Shown piece by piece: positions 24,455-37,033 of a DNA stretch of 64,000 bases (the stretch's first letter is position 1; each line of letters begins with the position of its first letter). The notes under the pieces were generated by a model, which did not search any database, was not told the origin of the DNA, and saw only the letters and a program-made list of their open reading frames with translations. The position numbers were made by a program, and so were the translations under genes. This DNA is from Zoroaster sp. YZ-2022 (taxonomy: Eukaryota > Echinodermata > Asteroidea > Forcipulatida > Zoroasteridae), in the NCBI GenBank assembly GCA_029582265.1, contig CM055822.1, positions 46,353,916 through 46,417,915 on the forward strand, read 5' to 3'.

Positions 24455-25150
24455 ATATGTATGTTTTAATATAATATGCAGAGTAGATGCCTGAACACTC
24501 CTGAAGTAGTTCAATGAACAATCTATTTTTTCCTGTATTTTTTATATAAAGTTCGAGCTTTGTATGTAAGATCCCAAGACAAGTGATTGTTTGGAAGGAC
24601 ATCCATCTTTGACCAATTTTATATTAAATACTAAAATAGTAACAATAATTAAAATACAATTCACAACCTCCCTATTTTCAATTTGATGAAAATCATCAGG
24701 TAAGCAACAACCCATTCAACCATGATGTTGCATCAGCCATCACGAAGACAGACAGGTGAATCTATGAAAATGCATGCACGTTTTCCCCAAATGGAAGTTT
24801 AGTCCTTTTAAAAGCGCTGGCTCTTACTGGCTGTGAATCCATTTTTATGGTATAATCATTGGACTCGGAGTTTTCCTTCAAACGGAAAGGGAATCTAGTA
24901 ATTCCTTTGTTGAAAAAAGGAAAGTCTGATCTCATTCTAAAATTTTTTCGCCAATTACTATCTTCATTTTTGTCAAAACTTACAGAAAGGGCAGTTTGTA
25001 ATCAGATATGATCATATGAATGTCAACTCCTATCGGTTCATCAGTCATCATAGGAAAACCACACACAAAACGGCTCTTTGAAGGTCAAAATGATATTTTA
25101 CTCAATATGAACCCCAACAAGTGACTTTGTTGGTTCTTTGGACCTACCCC
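24455..25150. other. Palindrome centre, no intact gene
   Basis: AT-rich. Near 24,812 a third partial copy of the arm begins (GGCTCTTACTGGCTGTGAAT). It continues after the LINE near 26,460 (ATTTTGGGAAAGTGCAACAC), which suggests the LINE inserted into it. Confidence 0.45.
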
Positions 25151-26418
25151 GGGGTTTGATGCTTTTGATCACAACATCTTGCTTCAGCGGCTCAATCAAA
25201 GATGGGGATCCCCTGAAAAGCACTCAACTGGTTTGCACCCTACCTCTCCAACAGGGCCAACAGTATTAATAGAGGTAGTTCTATCGGACAAGTTCAAGTT
25301 AATTGGGGTTACAAGGCTCCTCCCTTGGGCCACTCTGTTCAATTTATGCTTCCAACTTTACATTGTTGATCATCACCTACCTGACGCTCACTGCTATGCA
25401 GCGACACTCAGTTATATTTTGTCTTTAAACCTGACACCGTTCTAGTCAGAAACGGCTGTGCACAATGGAAAACTCATTGGATATTCGTACATGGATGCTT
25501 CGGACAGACTCATGATCAATGATGACAAAACTGAATTTCTTATAATAAGGCACTAACATCAGCTATCTAAACTCAATCTGTCTATATTAACATTAAAATT
25601 GGAATTCTAGAATCACATCAAGTACATCTGTTAAAATTTGGGAGCCTGGTTCGACTCAATCCATATGAATACTCATATTTCTAAGGCATTTCCCATTTCC
25701 TTTTTCATCTTCATAATATTAGACGTAATAAGTACCTGTCTAGTTCATTTAGTTACCCTGGTCCATGCATTTATTACCAACCCCTTATTGTAACAGTCTG
25801 TTTGTAGTACCCAATTCCCAGATTGCCAGTTACAAAGGGTTCATAACTCTGCTTCAGACTTGTTAGTAGAACACACGATATAACCACTTACACTGGTTCT
25901 ACGTCAATTTCTTTGGGTTTTGCCTGTCAGATTTCTATTGATTTCAAAACTCTCTTTTTAACATATAAAAGCTTTAAATGGTCTATCCCCTAAGTACATT
26001 AGGATCTCGTCAGTGTGAAGAAATCATCCAGTTATTGTCTACATTCTAACAATAAGGTGTGTAACTTTCCCCAAGACCAAAATATTACAAACTTGGGTGC
26101 AGATCCTTTTCATCGCTGCCCCAAACTATGGAATGACCCTGCCACCTGACATTCTACCTCTCAATCCCCAAACTATGGAATGATCTAATCTGACATTAAC
26201 CTCCAATCTATTGATATTTTAAACGTAAATTAAAACTTTCCTTTTTAATCTTGCTTTTTTTATAAACGTCCCTGTTTTTATTTTTATGAATTATGTAGTG
26301 CTTTTTAATTTTATTAACAGTTTAAATTCATGTAATATAAATGTTTGTATTTAATTCAATATAATCAACCTTATGTAATGGCGTTGATCATTATTATGAA
26401 ATCATATATAAATCTCTA

Positions 26419-26450
<32 letters not shown>
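25150..26450 (+). mobile_element. L2/CR1-like LINE fragment, frame-broken
   Basis: Reverse transcriptase relics in order on the plus strand: FDHNILLQRLNQRWG (25,160), a QLYFVFKPDT block following a broken YADD region (25,405-25,440), and RFR-type C-terminal blocks including KALNGLSPKYI (25,968) and CPKLWND (26,120). All are typical of the L2/CR1 clade RT and its C-terminus. It ends in (TTA)n at 26,418-26,450. The endonuclease domain is missing, and frames change repeatedly. Confidence 0.7.
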
Positions 26451-26451
<1 letters not shown>

Positions 26452-26611
26452 ATATGAGCATATTTTGGGAAAGTGCAACACAAACATGTGGCGTGAAAGA
26501 AAAATGCAGATCCTTTCTTGTATTTTAGTCATATGACTTTTAAATCAGTCAAATAAATGATGGTTGTGGTGTCAATATTCTATTAAATAAACAAAACATA
26601 TTCAAAGTTAT

Positions 26612-27470
26612 TCATCCGTCCAGTCCGTCCGTTCATCTTTTGCAGTTGCAGTTTGAAGCTAGCTAGTTTTCAAATCATCTGAGCCAACCCTCTTTTTACG
26701 TTTCATGACTAAAAATACAAGAAAGGATCTCACTTTTTCTTTCATTTGTTCACAAAATATACGTCATTATCCATAAAATAGTGTTCACAGCCAAGAAAGA
26801 GCAGCGCTTTCAGTACTAGATGGTTCTAAATGAACTTTCTTAAAATATAAAAAATAAAAAGGAAAAATCAGGAAACAAATTATGAAATCGCTTTTAGTCT
26901 TCAAACTTTGAAATCTTCTTTTCTCTAAAACCCCCTTTCCCAACTCACAGTTTCCTTTGAAACAAATCTGTGCACTTCCCCTAAAAACCTGTATTATCTG
27001 GAACAATACACTATAAAAATCACAGAGGAAGGAAGAACTTTCCCTCCATGAAAAATGAATGTTAGTATGTTAGTTTTCTTTTAAAGGATTGATTTATTAT
27101 TTTGGGAGGATTAGATTTATTAACAGTATACAGGATCCGGATGGTTCCTGTTCTTTCTTTCCCATAGGTTTTTATCTGAGCATGCAATGACTCTATACCT
27201 ACCCCTTTCTATACACTGCCCAAACTTACCAAACAACTCACACACATGTATTCATTTATTACAGGCAGTGACCTCACGCTGTGTTGGCGAATTCAAACTA
27301 ATTCGCTTCAAACAAACCTTGGGTGAATGTGCGAATTAAAGGGTAATTAACGTTAACTTTTTTCAAACCCCACTCCATAGGGGGTTTTCACATACACAAT
27401 TAAAGGACAATCTAGAAAGTGTGTTCTTATGACGAACCCTACAATCACGAACCGCTATCAAACAAGTCTT
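26612..27470. repeat. Right arm of the long palindrome
   Basis: Inverted counterpart of 23,060-24,450; see landmarks there. It is shorter because it holds only one copy of the 305-bp unit. Confidence 0.6.
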
Positions 27471-27524
27471 GGGAACTTTATGGGTGCACTCCACTAAATA
27501 GTGAAATTCTGCGCTGAGCGTTTA

Positions 27525-28205
27525 TCTAAGTGTTCTCAAATTTTCTGAAAAACAACGATTTGAGGCGCATACATTTGATGGTTATTAAAATGGATATCAA
27601 ACCTGGGGTCGAATTCCAACTTTGAGTATTTTGATACAAAAGAATGAAGCTCCTTAATTACAAAAACAGGGTCAGTTGGTTTTGTTAAAATCTAAATCAA
27701 TAAAACCCGTGTTAAAATGGAGGGAAAATGGCTGAGGGATTGTATTAAAACAATAAAATCCTTCAAAATCCTCCCAAATGGCTTTGTTGTCTAGGGGGTT
27801 GGGTTAATACTATGCTTTTTAGGCCTTTTGAAACAAAATCACCGAACTATGACGGTGAATCTTTGCCAAGATTTTGTTATGAATAGCTATTATAACCATA
27901 AATACTAAAGACAGCTTTTAAATATAACCCAAAAAGTTGATTGAAAAGTTTGAGTATACATTGCTATACACGTCGGTGTAGGGTAAAATTTAATTACTTG
28001 TTTATCACCCGACGCAAAATTTCATCAAACCATCAATATCGCGGCACCCGCTGCTATAAAAGTCAAATTAATTGAAACAATCAAAATGGCTACCCTTTCA
28101 AATTCAGATGGCGTCCTAACTATTAATTCAAAATAAGTTATATTATTTAAGACTTCAAGACCCCAATTTGGAAAAAAATAAAATATTTTGCAATTTTTAA
28201 ATACA
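27525..28205. repeat. Tandem duplication, copy A
   Basis: Starts TGTTCTCAAATTTTCTGAAA and ends near GCAATTTTTAAATACAAAAG. Every block recurs in copy B (28,206-29,515). It carries a truncated TTAACCCTAACC-family piece at 27,745-27,806 that copy B lacks. Confidence 0.75.
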
Positions 28206-29515
28206 AAAGTATTCTCAAAATGTTCTGAAAACAACGATTTGGGGCCAAAATTTGATGGATTATTAAAAATGGCCGATATCGTAACCGGGGTCGAATTCCC
28301 AAAATTTTAGTATTTTGATACAAAAAACACTGAAAAAGTGGTCCTAATTTGTTGTCAGTGTGGGTGTTTTCACTCCCGTAGGGTTTCCATTGGGATGAGA
28401 ATAACTCGTTTCTGGTCATCGGTCGGTTTCAAAAATCGTGCGGTGACCCCTTTTCGGCCATCTACCATGGAATGCGTGTTCACATCGATCATCTACCGTG
28501 TACAACTGCCATCTTTAAAACCAAACATTTCAAAGTTTACCCAGATTGAAAGTGAACTATGCTTTTGCATAAGGCTACCTTACAATATGCGAGTGTCAAT
28601 GACCTCATTTAACCTATCAAGCCTGTTTTTTTTTGTTCTCAGGCCTGGTAGGCCGGAGGCTGGGGCTCAGAATGAAGCTACCAAAATGTGTACAAAAAAA
28701 GGTCAGTTGGTTTTTTAATTTTTTTTTTTTTTTAAATTTTTTAAAAATTTTAATCAATCTGAACCAGTGTTAAAAATGGAGGAAATGCTATTAATGTTGT
28801 CCTCTTTCGGGTGCTCCGTTAGGGATCGCCATTTGGCGTTTTGGGGTTGGCGATTTGGCATGGGTTTACGCCGGATGCCCTTTCTGGCAAACCCCCCCAT
28901 TTATCCCGGGGTTGGGACCGGCCAGCTTAAACATCCCAATGGCTGGGTTCAATTCGGCCCCCGCAGTATGGTAAATGCCTGCTCAGGACACAACACCCAG
29001 GTTTGTGTCCTTGAGCAAACTCGAACCCACACTCCCGACGTTCAGCCATTAGAACACAATCCGATGCCTAAACCGCTCGACCATGGCACCCCCGGGGAAA
29101 AGGCTTAATACTATGCTTTATTAGGCCTTTTTAAACAAAAACACCGAACTATGACGGTGAATATTTGCCAAAATGTTTGTTATGAATAGCGATATAACCA
29201 TAAATACTAAAGCAGCTTTTAAATATAACCCCCGAAAAACTTTGATTGGTTTGGTATACAGTGCTATAAAACGCCGGTGTGGGAAACATTTAATTTGTTT
29301 ATCACCCGACGCAAAATTTCATCAAACCATATCGCGGGACCCCCTGCTATAAAAAATCAAATTAATTAAAACAATACAAAGGGTACCCTTTCAAATTCAA
29401 GATGGCGTCCTAACTATTAATTCAAAATAAGTTATATTATTTAAGACTTCAAGACCAATTTGGAAAAATTTATAAAATATTGTTGCCATTTTTAAAACAA
29501 AATAGCGGTTGAAAA
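28206..29515. repeat. Tandem duplication, copy B, with two insertions
   Basis: Same order of blocks as copy A (AACAACGATTTGGGG; GGTCAGTTGG; CACCGAACTATGACGGTGAA; CACCCGACGCAAAATTTCAT; GATGGCGTCCTAACTATTAA). It is longer because about 340 bp lies in it at 28,340-28,680 (GTTTCTGGTCATCGGT family) and a SINE at 28,790-29,100. Confidence 0.75.
28790..29103 (-). mobile_element. tRNA-derived SINE (minus strand)
   Basis: On the minus strand the head reads GGGTGCCATGGTCGAGCGGT (A box) near 29,095 and GTGGGTTCGAGTTTGCTC (B box) near 29,018. It looks derived from a class II tRNA (Leu/Ser type) because of the long variable part. The body continues with CAAGGACACAAACC. The 113-codon frame on the plus strand is not a gene. 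Confidence 0.7.
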
Positions 29516-29639
29516 AGTCATAGCATATTCATCCCTAATTTAATTGTTCAAAATTCAAAGTCAAGGTTGATTGATTGTTGGTGTCATAAGTGCAACGACA
29601 GTTGCAATAATTCTAACAAACTTTCAATCAACGTTTTGG

Positions 29640-30119
29640 GTTATATTTAAAAGCTGTCTTTACTTAAACAAAAATCAGTTTCATCATGCGAGAATAAAAC
29701 CATTGTAAATCTTGCACCTTATATTCAGACTTGCTCTTATACTTAAACCAAAAATTGGTGCCATCATAGTGAGATAAAACCATTAAATCTCCACCTTATA
29801 TTCAGACTTGCTCTCTTATACTTAAAACAAAAAATTTGTGCCATCATTGAGAATAAAACCATTAAATCTTGCCTTTTTATTCAGACTTGCTCTCTATCAA
29901 ACCAAAAATTTGTGCCATCATGTGAGAAAAACCATTTATCTTCCCTATATTCAGACTTCTCTTATACTTAAACCAAAAATTGGTGCCATCATGGGGATAA
30001 TGAAACCATTGTAAATCGCACCCTTATATTCAGACTCCTCTCTTATCTTAAAAACAAAAAAAAAAACAGTCTATCATAACTAGAATATAACCACTGTAAA
30101 TATCGCACTCTTATATTCA

Positions 30120-30120
<1 letters not shown>
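29640..30120. repeat. Minisatellite, ~80-bp unit
   Basis: Five or six imperfect copies with the core TTCAGACTTGCTCTTATACTTAAACC, AAAAATTGGTGCCATCAT and GAGATAAAACCATT. Units differ by many small deletions. Non-coding. Confidence 0.75.
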
Positions 30121-30197
<77 letters not shown>

Positions 30198-30210
30198 CTC
30201 CCCCCCCCCC
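30121..30210. repeat. (CT)n microsatellite and poly-C
   Basis: A run of CT dinucleotides broken once by CCCC, ending in about ten C residues. Confidence 0.95.
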
Positions 30211-31030
30211 CATACAAAACTAGAAGGCGGAGCCATGGCTCATCTGGATGCTTAAAAAACCCTGTTTTTAAAATTTGACATCAGCAAAGTACAACTAAGC
30301 AGCACTTTAATAACACACTTTTAGAACAAGTTTTAAATAAAGCACGTTTGTTTCTACGTGTGGGTGTATATACCAACGTCTTTTATTACTAAGAAGGCAC
30401 CTAATCAATATTTCTTATTTATAGTAAATAAGGCAAATTGCTGACATTGGTAGGGTGAAAGACAGAATGACGGGGAAGGTAATCGGCCCCATAAATACAT
30501 GTACATGTGTATGTGTGCATCGGTTTACTGTATAAAGTTTTGTTAATGGGGGTGGGGCTAAGGTCGTGGTGAGGGTGGAGTAGAGGTTTTGAGGGGGCCG
30601 GGTCTAGTATGATTAAATTGTTCAAGACATCGAGATAACTGTAAAAAATAGAAAGGCTTTCCTGTGACAGCATAATTTAAACCCAAAATTGTAGGCGTCA
30701 TATCTCCAAACATCTCAATACAAAAGATGACTTTTGTCCAAAGATTTTAAACTACCATTGCGTAAGGATCAGAGTGACAAAAGTTCATAGGATATATATT
30801 TTATATTTTTTTAACAACTTTAACATTTCTTAACAAAAAAAAACATTAAACATAATTCAAAACACAAAACTGGTGGAACATCAAAATATGGTCACAAGAA
30901 CTCATTTGGTGATAAAAATTTATTTAATTTTCACAAACATAAATTTATAGGCTCGCATTCTCCATGCATCCCCAACAATACCAGAATGTCAGCAATTAAA
31001 TCTCACACACTTATATTCACACTCCTTTCT
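30211..31030. other. No gene seen
   Basis: AT-rich. One purine-rich block lies near 30,545-30,605 (GGGGGTGGGGCTAAGG). Nothing recognised. Confidence 0.4.
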
Positions 31031-31034
31031 TAAA

Positions 31035-31700
31035 GTGCCTATAAGAAGTACATTTACCTTGGAGTGCGGTAGGTGTACATCGGCGAAAGGCCCAACCTCC
31101 CATCAGATTGAAAGAACACCGAGCACACGGCCGCAGAGGAGTTTCGAGTCGTCAAGCACTCGAAATCAGGACCACCAAATCGACTGGCGGCAGCCCAACT
31201 CATCACCCCCATCGACCATGGCACCCAGACGCATCGGGAGGCCATCAAATCACCCAAACACGACCCCGTGCCACGGACATCGGTTTTCATCAGCGACATT
31301 TGGCACCTACTCCGGGGCTGAAGGACTTCTTTTCAAAGTCCTAACCCCCCGACTGGGGATCCCCTATATCCTAAGTCAACCACCCTCCTTTCCCCTGTGC
31401 GAACAACTGATTTGTTCAGTGAGCACACACCTTCCCCAACCCTAGGGGTCCTAGTCTCAACGGTTCCCCCCTTTCGCGCCTCAACGAACTAATCCTCCAG
31501 CATCCATTCATGGGGTGATCCTCCAGCACCCACTTAAGCAGCAGCATTTTCCAGAGTCCGGCATTCTCCTGAGGACGATCAGAGCATACTGATCGAAACG
31601 TCGAGTTGTACCCCAGTTCTTTTCAGAACAATTACTACTCAAGTGAGATTCCACATGTTCACCGCAATTATTCTTACTTACATTTACCTTCAAGTTAAAA
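31035..31700 (+). mobile_element. Penelope-like element fragment (GIY-YIG endonuclease)
   Basis: The frames near 31,070-31,260 contain VYIGE, an EH block, then HSKSG and HQIDW, then ITPIDH and REAI. This is the order seen in the C-terminal GIY-YIG endonuclease of Penelope-like retroelements (Y-I-G-E ... EH ... H-x-IDW ... RxxREAI). At least two frame changes interrupt it. No reverse transcriptase part is present upstream, so this is a 3' piece. The hammerhead-like motif at 31,569 fits the known association of these elements with such ribozymes. Confidence 0.55.
31569..31599 (+). ncRNA. Hammerhead-ribozyme-like core (candidate)
   Basis: CTGAGGA (a match to the CUGANGA core) is followed by a perfect 7-bp hairpin, CGATCAG-AGCATA-CTGATCG, and then AAACGTC. 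If the last stem G is read as the first base of GAAA, the stem is 6 bp with one extra C. Stem I and III partners are not clear, so activity is doubtful. Confidence 0.35.
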
Positions 31701-31954
31701 GAACCGCAACATGTTTGTCTTGTTCTGAAGATTCTTTGCTCGGCATTCCCCTAACTCTTAAGTCTAGTTGTCAATAATGTATTCTAAAGCAATGGCACAA
31801 CATTGATTTATTAAAGCCAACAAAGTCTCTAGTTTCTGGTCATCGGTGCGGTGACGCACTTTATTTCGGCCATCTTTAATTTTTTATTTTTTTTTACCAA
31901 TGGGGAAATACGTGATTAATTGTATACGTGGGGACCAAAATTCCCATATACAAT

Positions 31955-34900
31955 GTACATACCAAATGGCTCAGATATATTTGTATGTTAAACTGATGAT
32001 AAAAATGAGTATACAAAGGCAGGAAAATATTGTGCAGATTTTTTAAGTGTAAAAGCAAAACAATGAAATATTTAGATCAGTATTTACACTGAAGAAAAGT
32101 AATACAAATGGGTGATATTTCATGCAAATACGGTACATGTATAAGATTTATTTTCCATGTGAAAAACAATAACTTGGATGAGATTTTTTTGGTTTACTAC
32201 TTGGAAATGAACCATTTACTTGTATTCAGTGTACAATACATCACAATCCATGCTAACACCCCCACCCCCAATTCAATGTTGGTTTGGACTGTAATCTGCG
32301 GCTTGTCCGACCTTTCCCAACATTGAATTGGAAGATTGAAGCAAATAGTACAGATTTACAATCAAGTGATGTGGTATTTCAAAGCAAGGAACTATGCATA
32401 TAGGTTGTGTACATTGTTTACAGATCATCTTCGTTTGTTTCCTGCCTAATTTGCGGTTACTGCAAACAATGCAGTCGCGTTTCTTTCCATTGGGGTTTTG
32501 CCAGGATAGTGCTGTTGCCCTGTCAACTCGATAGGAATATGGTATCTCAACTGACTTGTTGCGTTACGTTCCCAACCCAACACAAGCCCTGCACAATGCC
32601 TATAGAAAATCAAGGTTACTGACATTTTGTTCCTTGCTATGCTGGTGAATATTACTCTGCTATTGACAATACAGATATTCACCATATGGAAAAAAAACTC
32701 TTTTCCACCATTTCAAGCTTCTGTGTGTATGATTGTAGTACTGAAAACACATTGGTCGGCAAGATCAGTTCCACCCATGTTTTGTTGTAATCTTCAATAC
32801 AATTGGGTTTCATAACATCACGAAATCCACTTGTGCTCTTATTACACCGAATTTGCTTTTGGACAAATCAGTGTTGCCGACATTAGTTAAAAGTGTTACA
32901 GATTTTTGTCTTGCCAAACAATACACAATTGCCACCTTTCACCAAAAAATGGGTCATCTCCTTTCTTCATTTATGGTTTTGGGTTTGCGGCCTGGGTATT
33001 CCCTGTGTAGTGTAACGAACAGTTCCACAACATCTGAATCCTAGTTTAGCAAGTTTAGCTAAAAGAGCTGGGCTAGTATAGTAATTATCACAATATATTA
33101 CATGTCCCTTATTCTCAAGTCCATGGACCAGATCAATGACGACTTTTCCTGCAACTGTTAGGTTTGGTGGATGGCAGTCTGACTTGGAATCTACATGTAC
33201 GTCTGCATCATAAACAGTTTGGGTGTCGTCGGCTCCTGTGTACAGTTTCCAACACACGTGTATCCTGTTTTGGACTCGTTCAGGAGAATGCTTTAATACC
33301 CCGTTTGATAGGTTTTTAGGCATGTACTGAACAAAACTTAAGCGTCCCTTAATTTCAACATACTCTCGTCTGGAGACAGATTCGCGCAGGGTTATACAGG
33401 TTGAGAAACTTCGGGACGAGGACTTCTATCAAGGGCCGAACTTTGGAAAGTTTGTCCCGTTTGCAAAGCTCTACGAGGAATTTGGTTATTTGAGATGGAG
33501 AAACCGAAGAATTGAACTGAACCGATTTCGGACATGATCGACGGGTAGAATGGATGAAGAACTTCAGATGTCGATCAGTACATCTTGTATTGAGAGGATT
33601 TGTTTATGCCATAGCAATGAGAAGTGCACAAATGCCATCATTTCTGGAATGTTGGTTGGGTGCCAGGAGAATTGTTGATCAGGATTTGAGTCTATTGTTT
33701 GCTGCGCATGCGATTAGTCTCGTCGACGAGCATATCCCACACGAGTTGACAAAATACAGCTTGAAGATCTCCACTGCCGACAGTGTGGCAAAGTCGCCGT
33801 GGGGCCATCATTTCCTGTGAAGTTTACAGTCCCACACTCGTAATGGTCTCGTTCTCAACCGGATCGAAATCAACTTTCCTGTCAGTCCTCCTGATCTCGG
33901 TCGGCTGTCACCTTGGTAGGTAGGCTGCAACAGAAAAACAAGGCAAAGGAGGATTAATCTCGGTCCTTGTAAATACAATATCTCAATGCTACTTTGCTGC
34001 ATGTGCACAGGCCACAGGGGGTCATGCGCAAAATGAATATTATGCTGAGTAAAGAAATATGGCAGATTCCATCCACTCTCCAAAACTCGTTGTCGAAAAT
34101 TTTTCGTTTTAATGTGGGATTGTGAATGTGAATTCCCCCAACTTCTTGCATAATACGACTTATAAGGGCCTTTCGAATACAAGGCTATTCTTTTGGAAGC
34201 TTGAGACTAAGAGTGCATTTTCAGCCTGTTAACGCTAAACAGCACGACCAGCTATGGGTGGATGTTAAAATTTCTATGCTATATCTATACATCAACTTGC
34301 TGTTTCAATTAATACAATATTACCCCAACAAACTACTAATATTAATTGTACATTTCACTTGACTTTTTTGACCCAGTCCAGGGGGTGGGGATTTGGTCAA
34401 TCCTATTAAAGGGATCCATTTTCTAAATTTACATTACTCAACTCCAACAGTTGTAACGCTATTTACGCTATAGCCTCGGAAAATAAGTGAATTACATTAA
34501 TTTGCATTGGGCCAGGAAGAGTAACGTTAACTGTTACTACTATACTAGTGTTAGTTATTCAGTTTGACTGTGATTTAGGCCTACCTCTTCAACGAATTCC
34601 GCTGGAAGTTTTACTTCTAATGTGCTGTCGTCATCCGTTACTTCGTCATCTGATTCTGAGCCACTGTCTGCCAAAATCTCAGCCACAATGCCATCATTTA
34701 TGTCCGTTCCCATCATGATTGCAACTAAAAACTGACCGTTGTGGAAGCGAGTGGACGCTAGCACCGGGAACCGCAAAGTGACGCACTTTTTCTTTTCATA
34801 AACTTTTATACACTTCATTCCTGTCAATGAGGGCGCCAAACCCCAAAACCACTCAAAGCATTTTCAGGTGGTGAATTAAGTAGCCGTGGTCGTCAAGGGG

Positions 34901-34989
34901 CATGCCGATTCCCGGCACCTTTTAGAGCCCACGGGAAGGAGGCGTATCACAACAAAGGCTCTTTAGAGCCCGTGGATCGAAAGGGTTAA
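31955..34989 (-). mobile_element. piggyBac-like transposon, copy 1 (frame-broken)
   Basis: The minus-strand transposase reads from 34,839 (acidic N-terminus DSGSESDDEVTDDD) to about 32,420. There is a likely intron acceptor TTTTCTGTTGCAG near 33,930. Key pieces in changing frames: NNSPGTQPTFQK (33,640), PDESM near 33,365 (first catalytic Asp), YMPKNLSNGVLKHSPERVQN (33,320-33,265), YCDNYYTSPALLAKL near 33,085 (second Asp), MGGTDLADQ near 32,780 (third Asp region) and the C-terminal zinc-finger cysteines CIVCSNRK near 32,465. The right end is AAAGGGTTAA at 34,980-34,989, so CCCTTT at a TTAA target, as in piggyBac. Two direct TTTAGAGCCC motifs lie just inside (34,920 and 34,962). The left TTAA end was not found. 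Confidence 0.85.
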
Positions 34990-36850
34990 CATATCTCACA
35001 TCAGCAATAATGAATTCGAACGTCATGCATCGCTTCATTTCCATATCTATGTGGTGGGCTGAGGACTAGTGTAATTGTTTATTTTAGGAATTACAAATAA
35101 AGGAACGTTGTTGTGAGAAGATCATATCACGGAGGCAGAAAACTAGAAATTTACCATTCCATTTCCATCCTAGCCATTTGGATATTTCCTATTGTAAATC
35201 AAGGGTCGATTTATAATCTAAACAAACCAAACTCAAAAAATATTTCAAGTCGTTAAATGGTTGTTCTTAAATGATACCCCATGTCTTAAAAAGTACATTC
35301 AAAACAGTAATTTTATCAAATTTACCCACAAATGCAGACCCCAAAACCAGGAATTGATATTTTGAGGAAGGAAATAATCCCAAAATTTTATTTTATTTTA
35401 TGTAACACAGATCAGTTTCTTTTTGTGGATACACTTTTTTGAGTTATAATATAAGTAGTCTGTTCCAATCTGTTTTGATACGTAGTCGGGGTTTGCATCT
35501 AGTGGTTTAGGGGAACTAGACTTGGGAAAAGACCCTCAGTTTTATTTTATGAAGGACCTTTTGAAACTTACATACCTATAATACAATATAAAATATAATA
35601 TAAACCATATTACGAAATATTACGTCCTCACACATTTTAATCACCCTCCAGTAAAATGGTTCAGTCCACCGGCTTGCAAATTATGTTAATTTATGCTAAT
35701 TAGGCACATAGCAAATCCGGCCTTCTGATTGGTCAAGAGGCCCTCAAAAACAAGCGGTATTACCTGGTCGGGCTGCACTATTAGTGCTTGTCGCATCGCG
35801 ATACATGTACAAAACTGCTCATTATTGGTTCTTTGTTGACATAATTTACAATAGAATGTTTAAACGTTGTAATTTTGCACAAGATGAAATACCGATGCTT
35901 ATTTCGAGGCTTTCCCGCATTTACAAAGCTTGTGAGCGGACAACACTGTTCATCAATGTTATACCGTATATCTATACGCACGCACGTTGCGTTCGAGACC
36001 TCGAAGGCAGCGGCAGAAACGTTTGAAAAGTCGTTCTCAGCTCATTCTTTGCCTGATTTCTACGGTTCGAAAAGGAAACCAACAAATCATTTAATTTCTA
36101 TAACAATTTTTGAGCTATAATGAACCAATATATACAACAAGTTAACAAATTAACACACAAGTCAAAATAAGTCGAAGCTTGCAAGATCCATTACAGTTTT
36201 ATAGTGATTATCACTGATAACAATCTACTCCCGCTGGGCCAGGGTTCTTTAGGATGGGTTGAAAAGGATAAATACCAACCTGAATTGGGCTATAAGCAAC
36301 TTGTTGAGCTCTAATGGAGAAAACCCGTAATGACTTCTGCACCTATTTGTGTGCTAAACATTAGCGTATAAAATAATAAAACAAATAAAAAAGGAAAAAA
36401 AAGATACAAAATGGTACTTTGTTTTAAGCAGTGTATGGGAGGTTAGAACCCCCCTCCCGTTGAGCGACTGTAGAGATCGTCCATTTGGGGAAAACAAAGT
36501 AAAGTTGTCTGTTCAGATGAGTCTTGAGTCGGTAATTTACCACTAAAATGTTGCCTCCCACTCTGAAAATCCTGGTTAAACCACGTGTTTAACCTCATCT
36601 ATTTTGCACTAGTGAAAAAAATGAATGTGTTAGTGTAGGTCAACATCTACGTCATATACACATGATACACAAATGTACTTGCTCCTAAATTAAGTTTGCA
36701 GTGTGACGTTTAATTGGGCATACGATAAACATGAGTCGCCAGTAATAATGAGCTAATATCACATGCATAACTGTCATGTCAAAATAACTTTTAATAGAAA
36801 ATGGTATGCGGCTTGGGTAAGAGGCTACGGATTACACCCTTGAGTTGTAT
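34990..36850. other. No gene recognised
   Basis: Low-complexity AT-rich DNA between the first piggyBac copy and the first transporter exon. A stretch at 35,780-36,120 is open in two overlapping frames of about 80 codons but resembles no family I know. Confidence 0.45.
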
Positions 36851-37033
36851 CAAGATGGCGGCTACCTCGGATGGATGGGAGTTGTGGGTACGTTCGCATC
36901 ATGGATGACCTGGACTGAATGAAAAAGAGCCTTGCCGTAATGCTACCTGGCTTACAAGAACAATTCGACACCTCTACTTGGCTTCTGGGCTGGATGATAG
37001 CGATTATAGACGGCGTAATGGATGTAGTAGATC
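36851..37033 (+). CDS. SLC16-like transporter, exon encoding TM1
   Basis: Encodes DGGYLGWMGVVGTFASWMTW, then after one apparent missing base KKSLAVMLPGLQEQFD and STWLLGWMIAIIDG. This is the conserved monocarboxylate-transporter start: the DGG[YW]GW signature, TM1, then K-S-x-G-V-x-x-P-x-L-x-x-x-F and TM2. The proteins are 12-helix plasma-membrane carriers of the major facilitator superfamily; substrate cannot be told. The start codon is not visible, and the frame is closed by a stop at 36,818, so either an upstream exon exists or the frame is damaged. The 3' end is approximate; a GTACGG donor at 37,034 would give the phase needed by the next exon. Confidence 0.7.

Noticed and set aside
28767..29108. 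113-codon plus-strand frame
   Set aside because: It lies across the antisense of a tRNA-derived SINE.
30123..30210. CRISPR-like or regulatory array
   Set aside because: It is a simple CT microsatellite; the window is eukaryotic.
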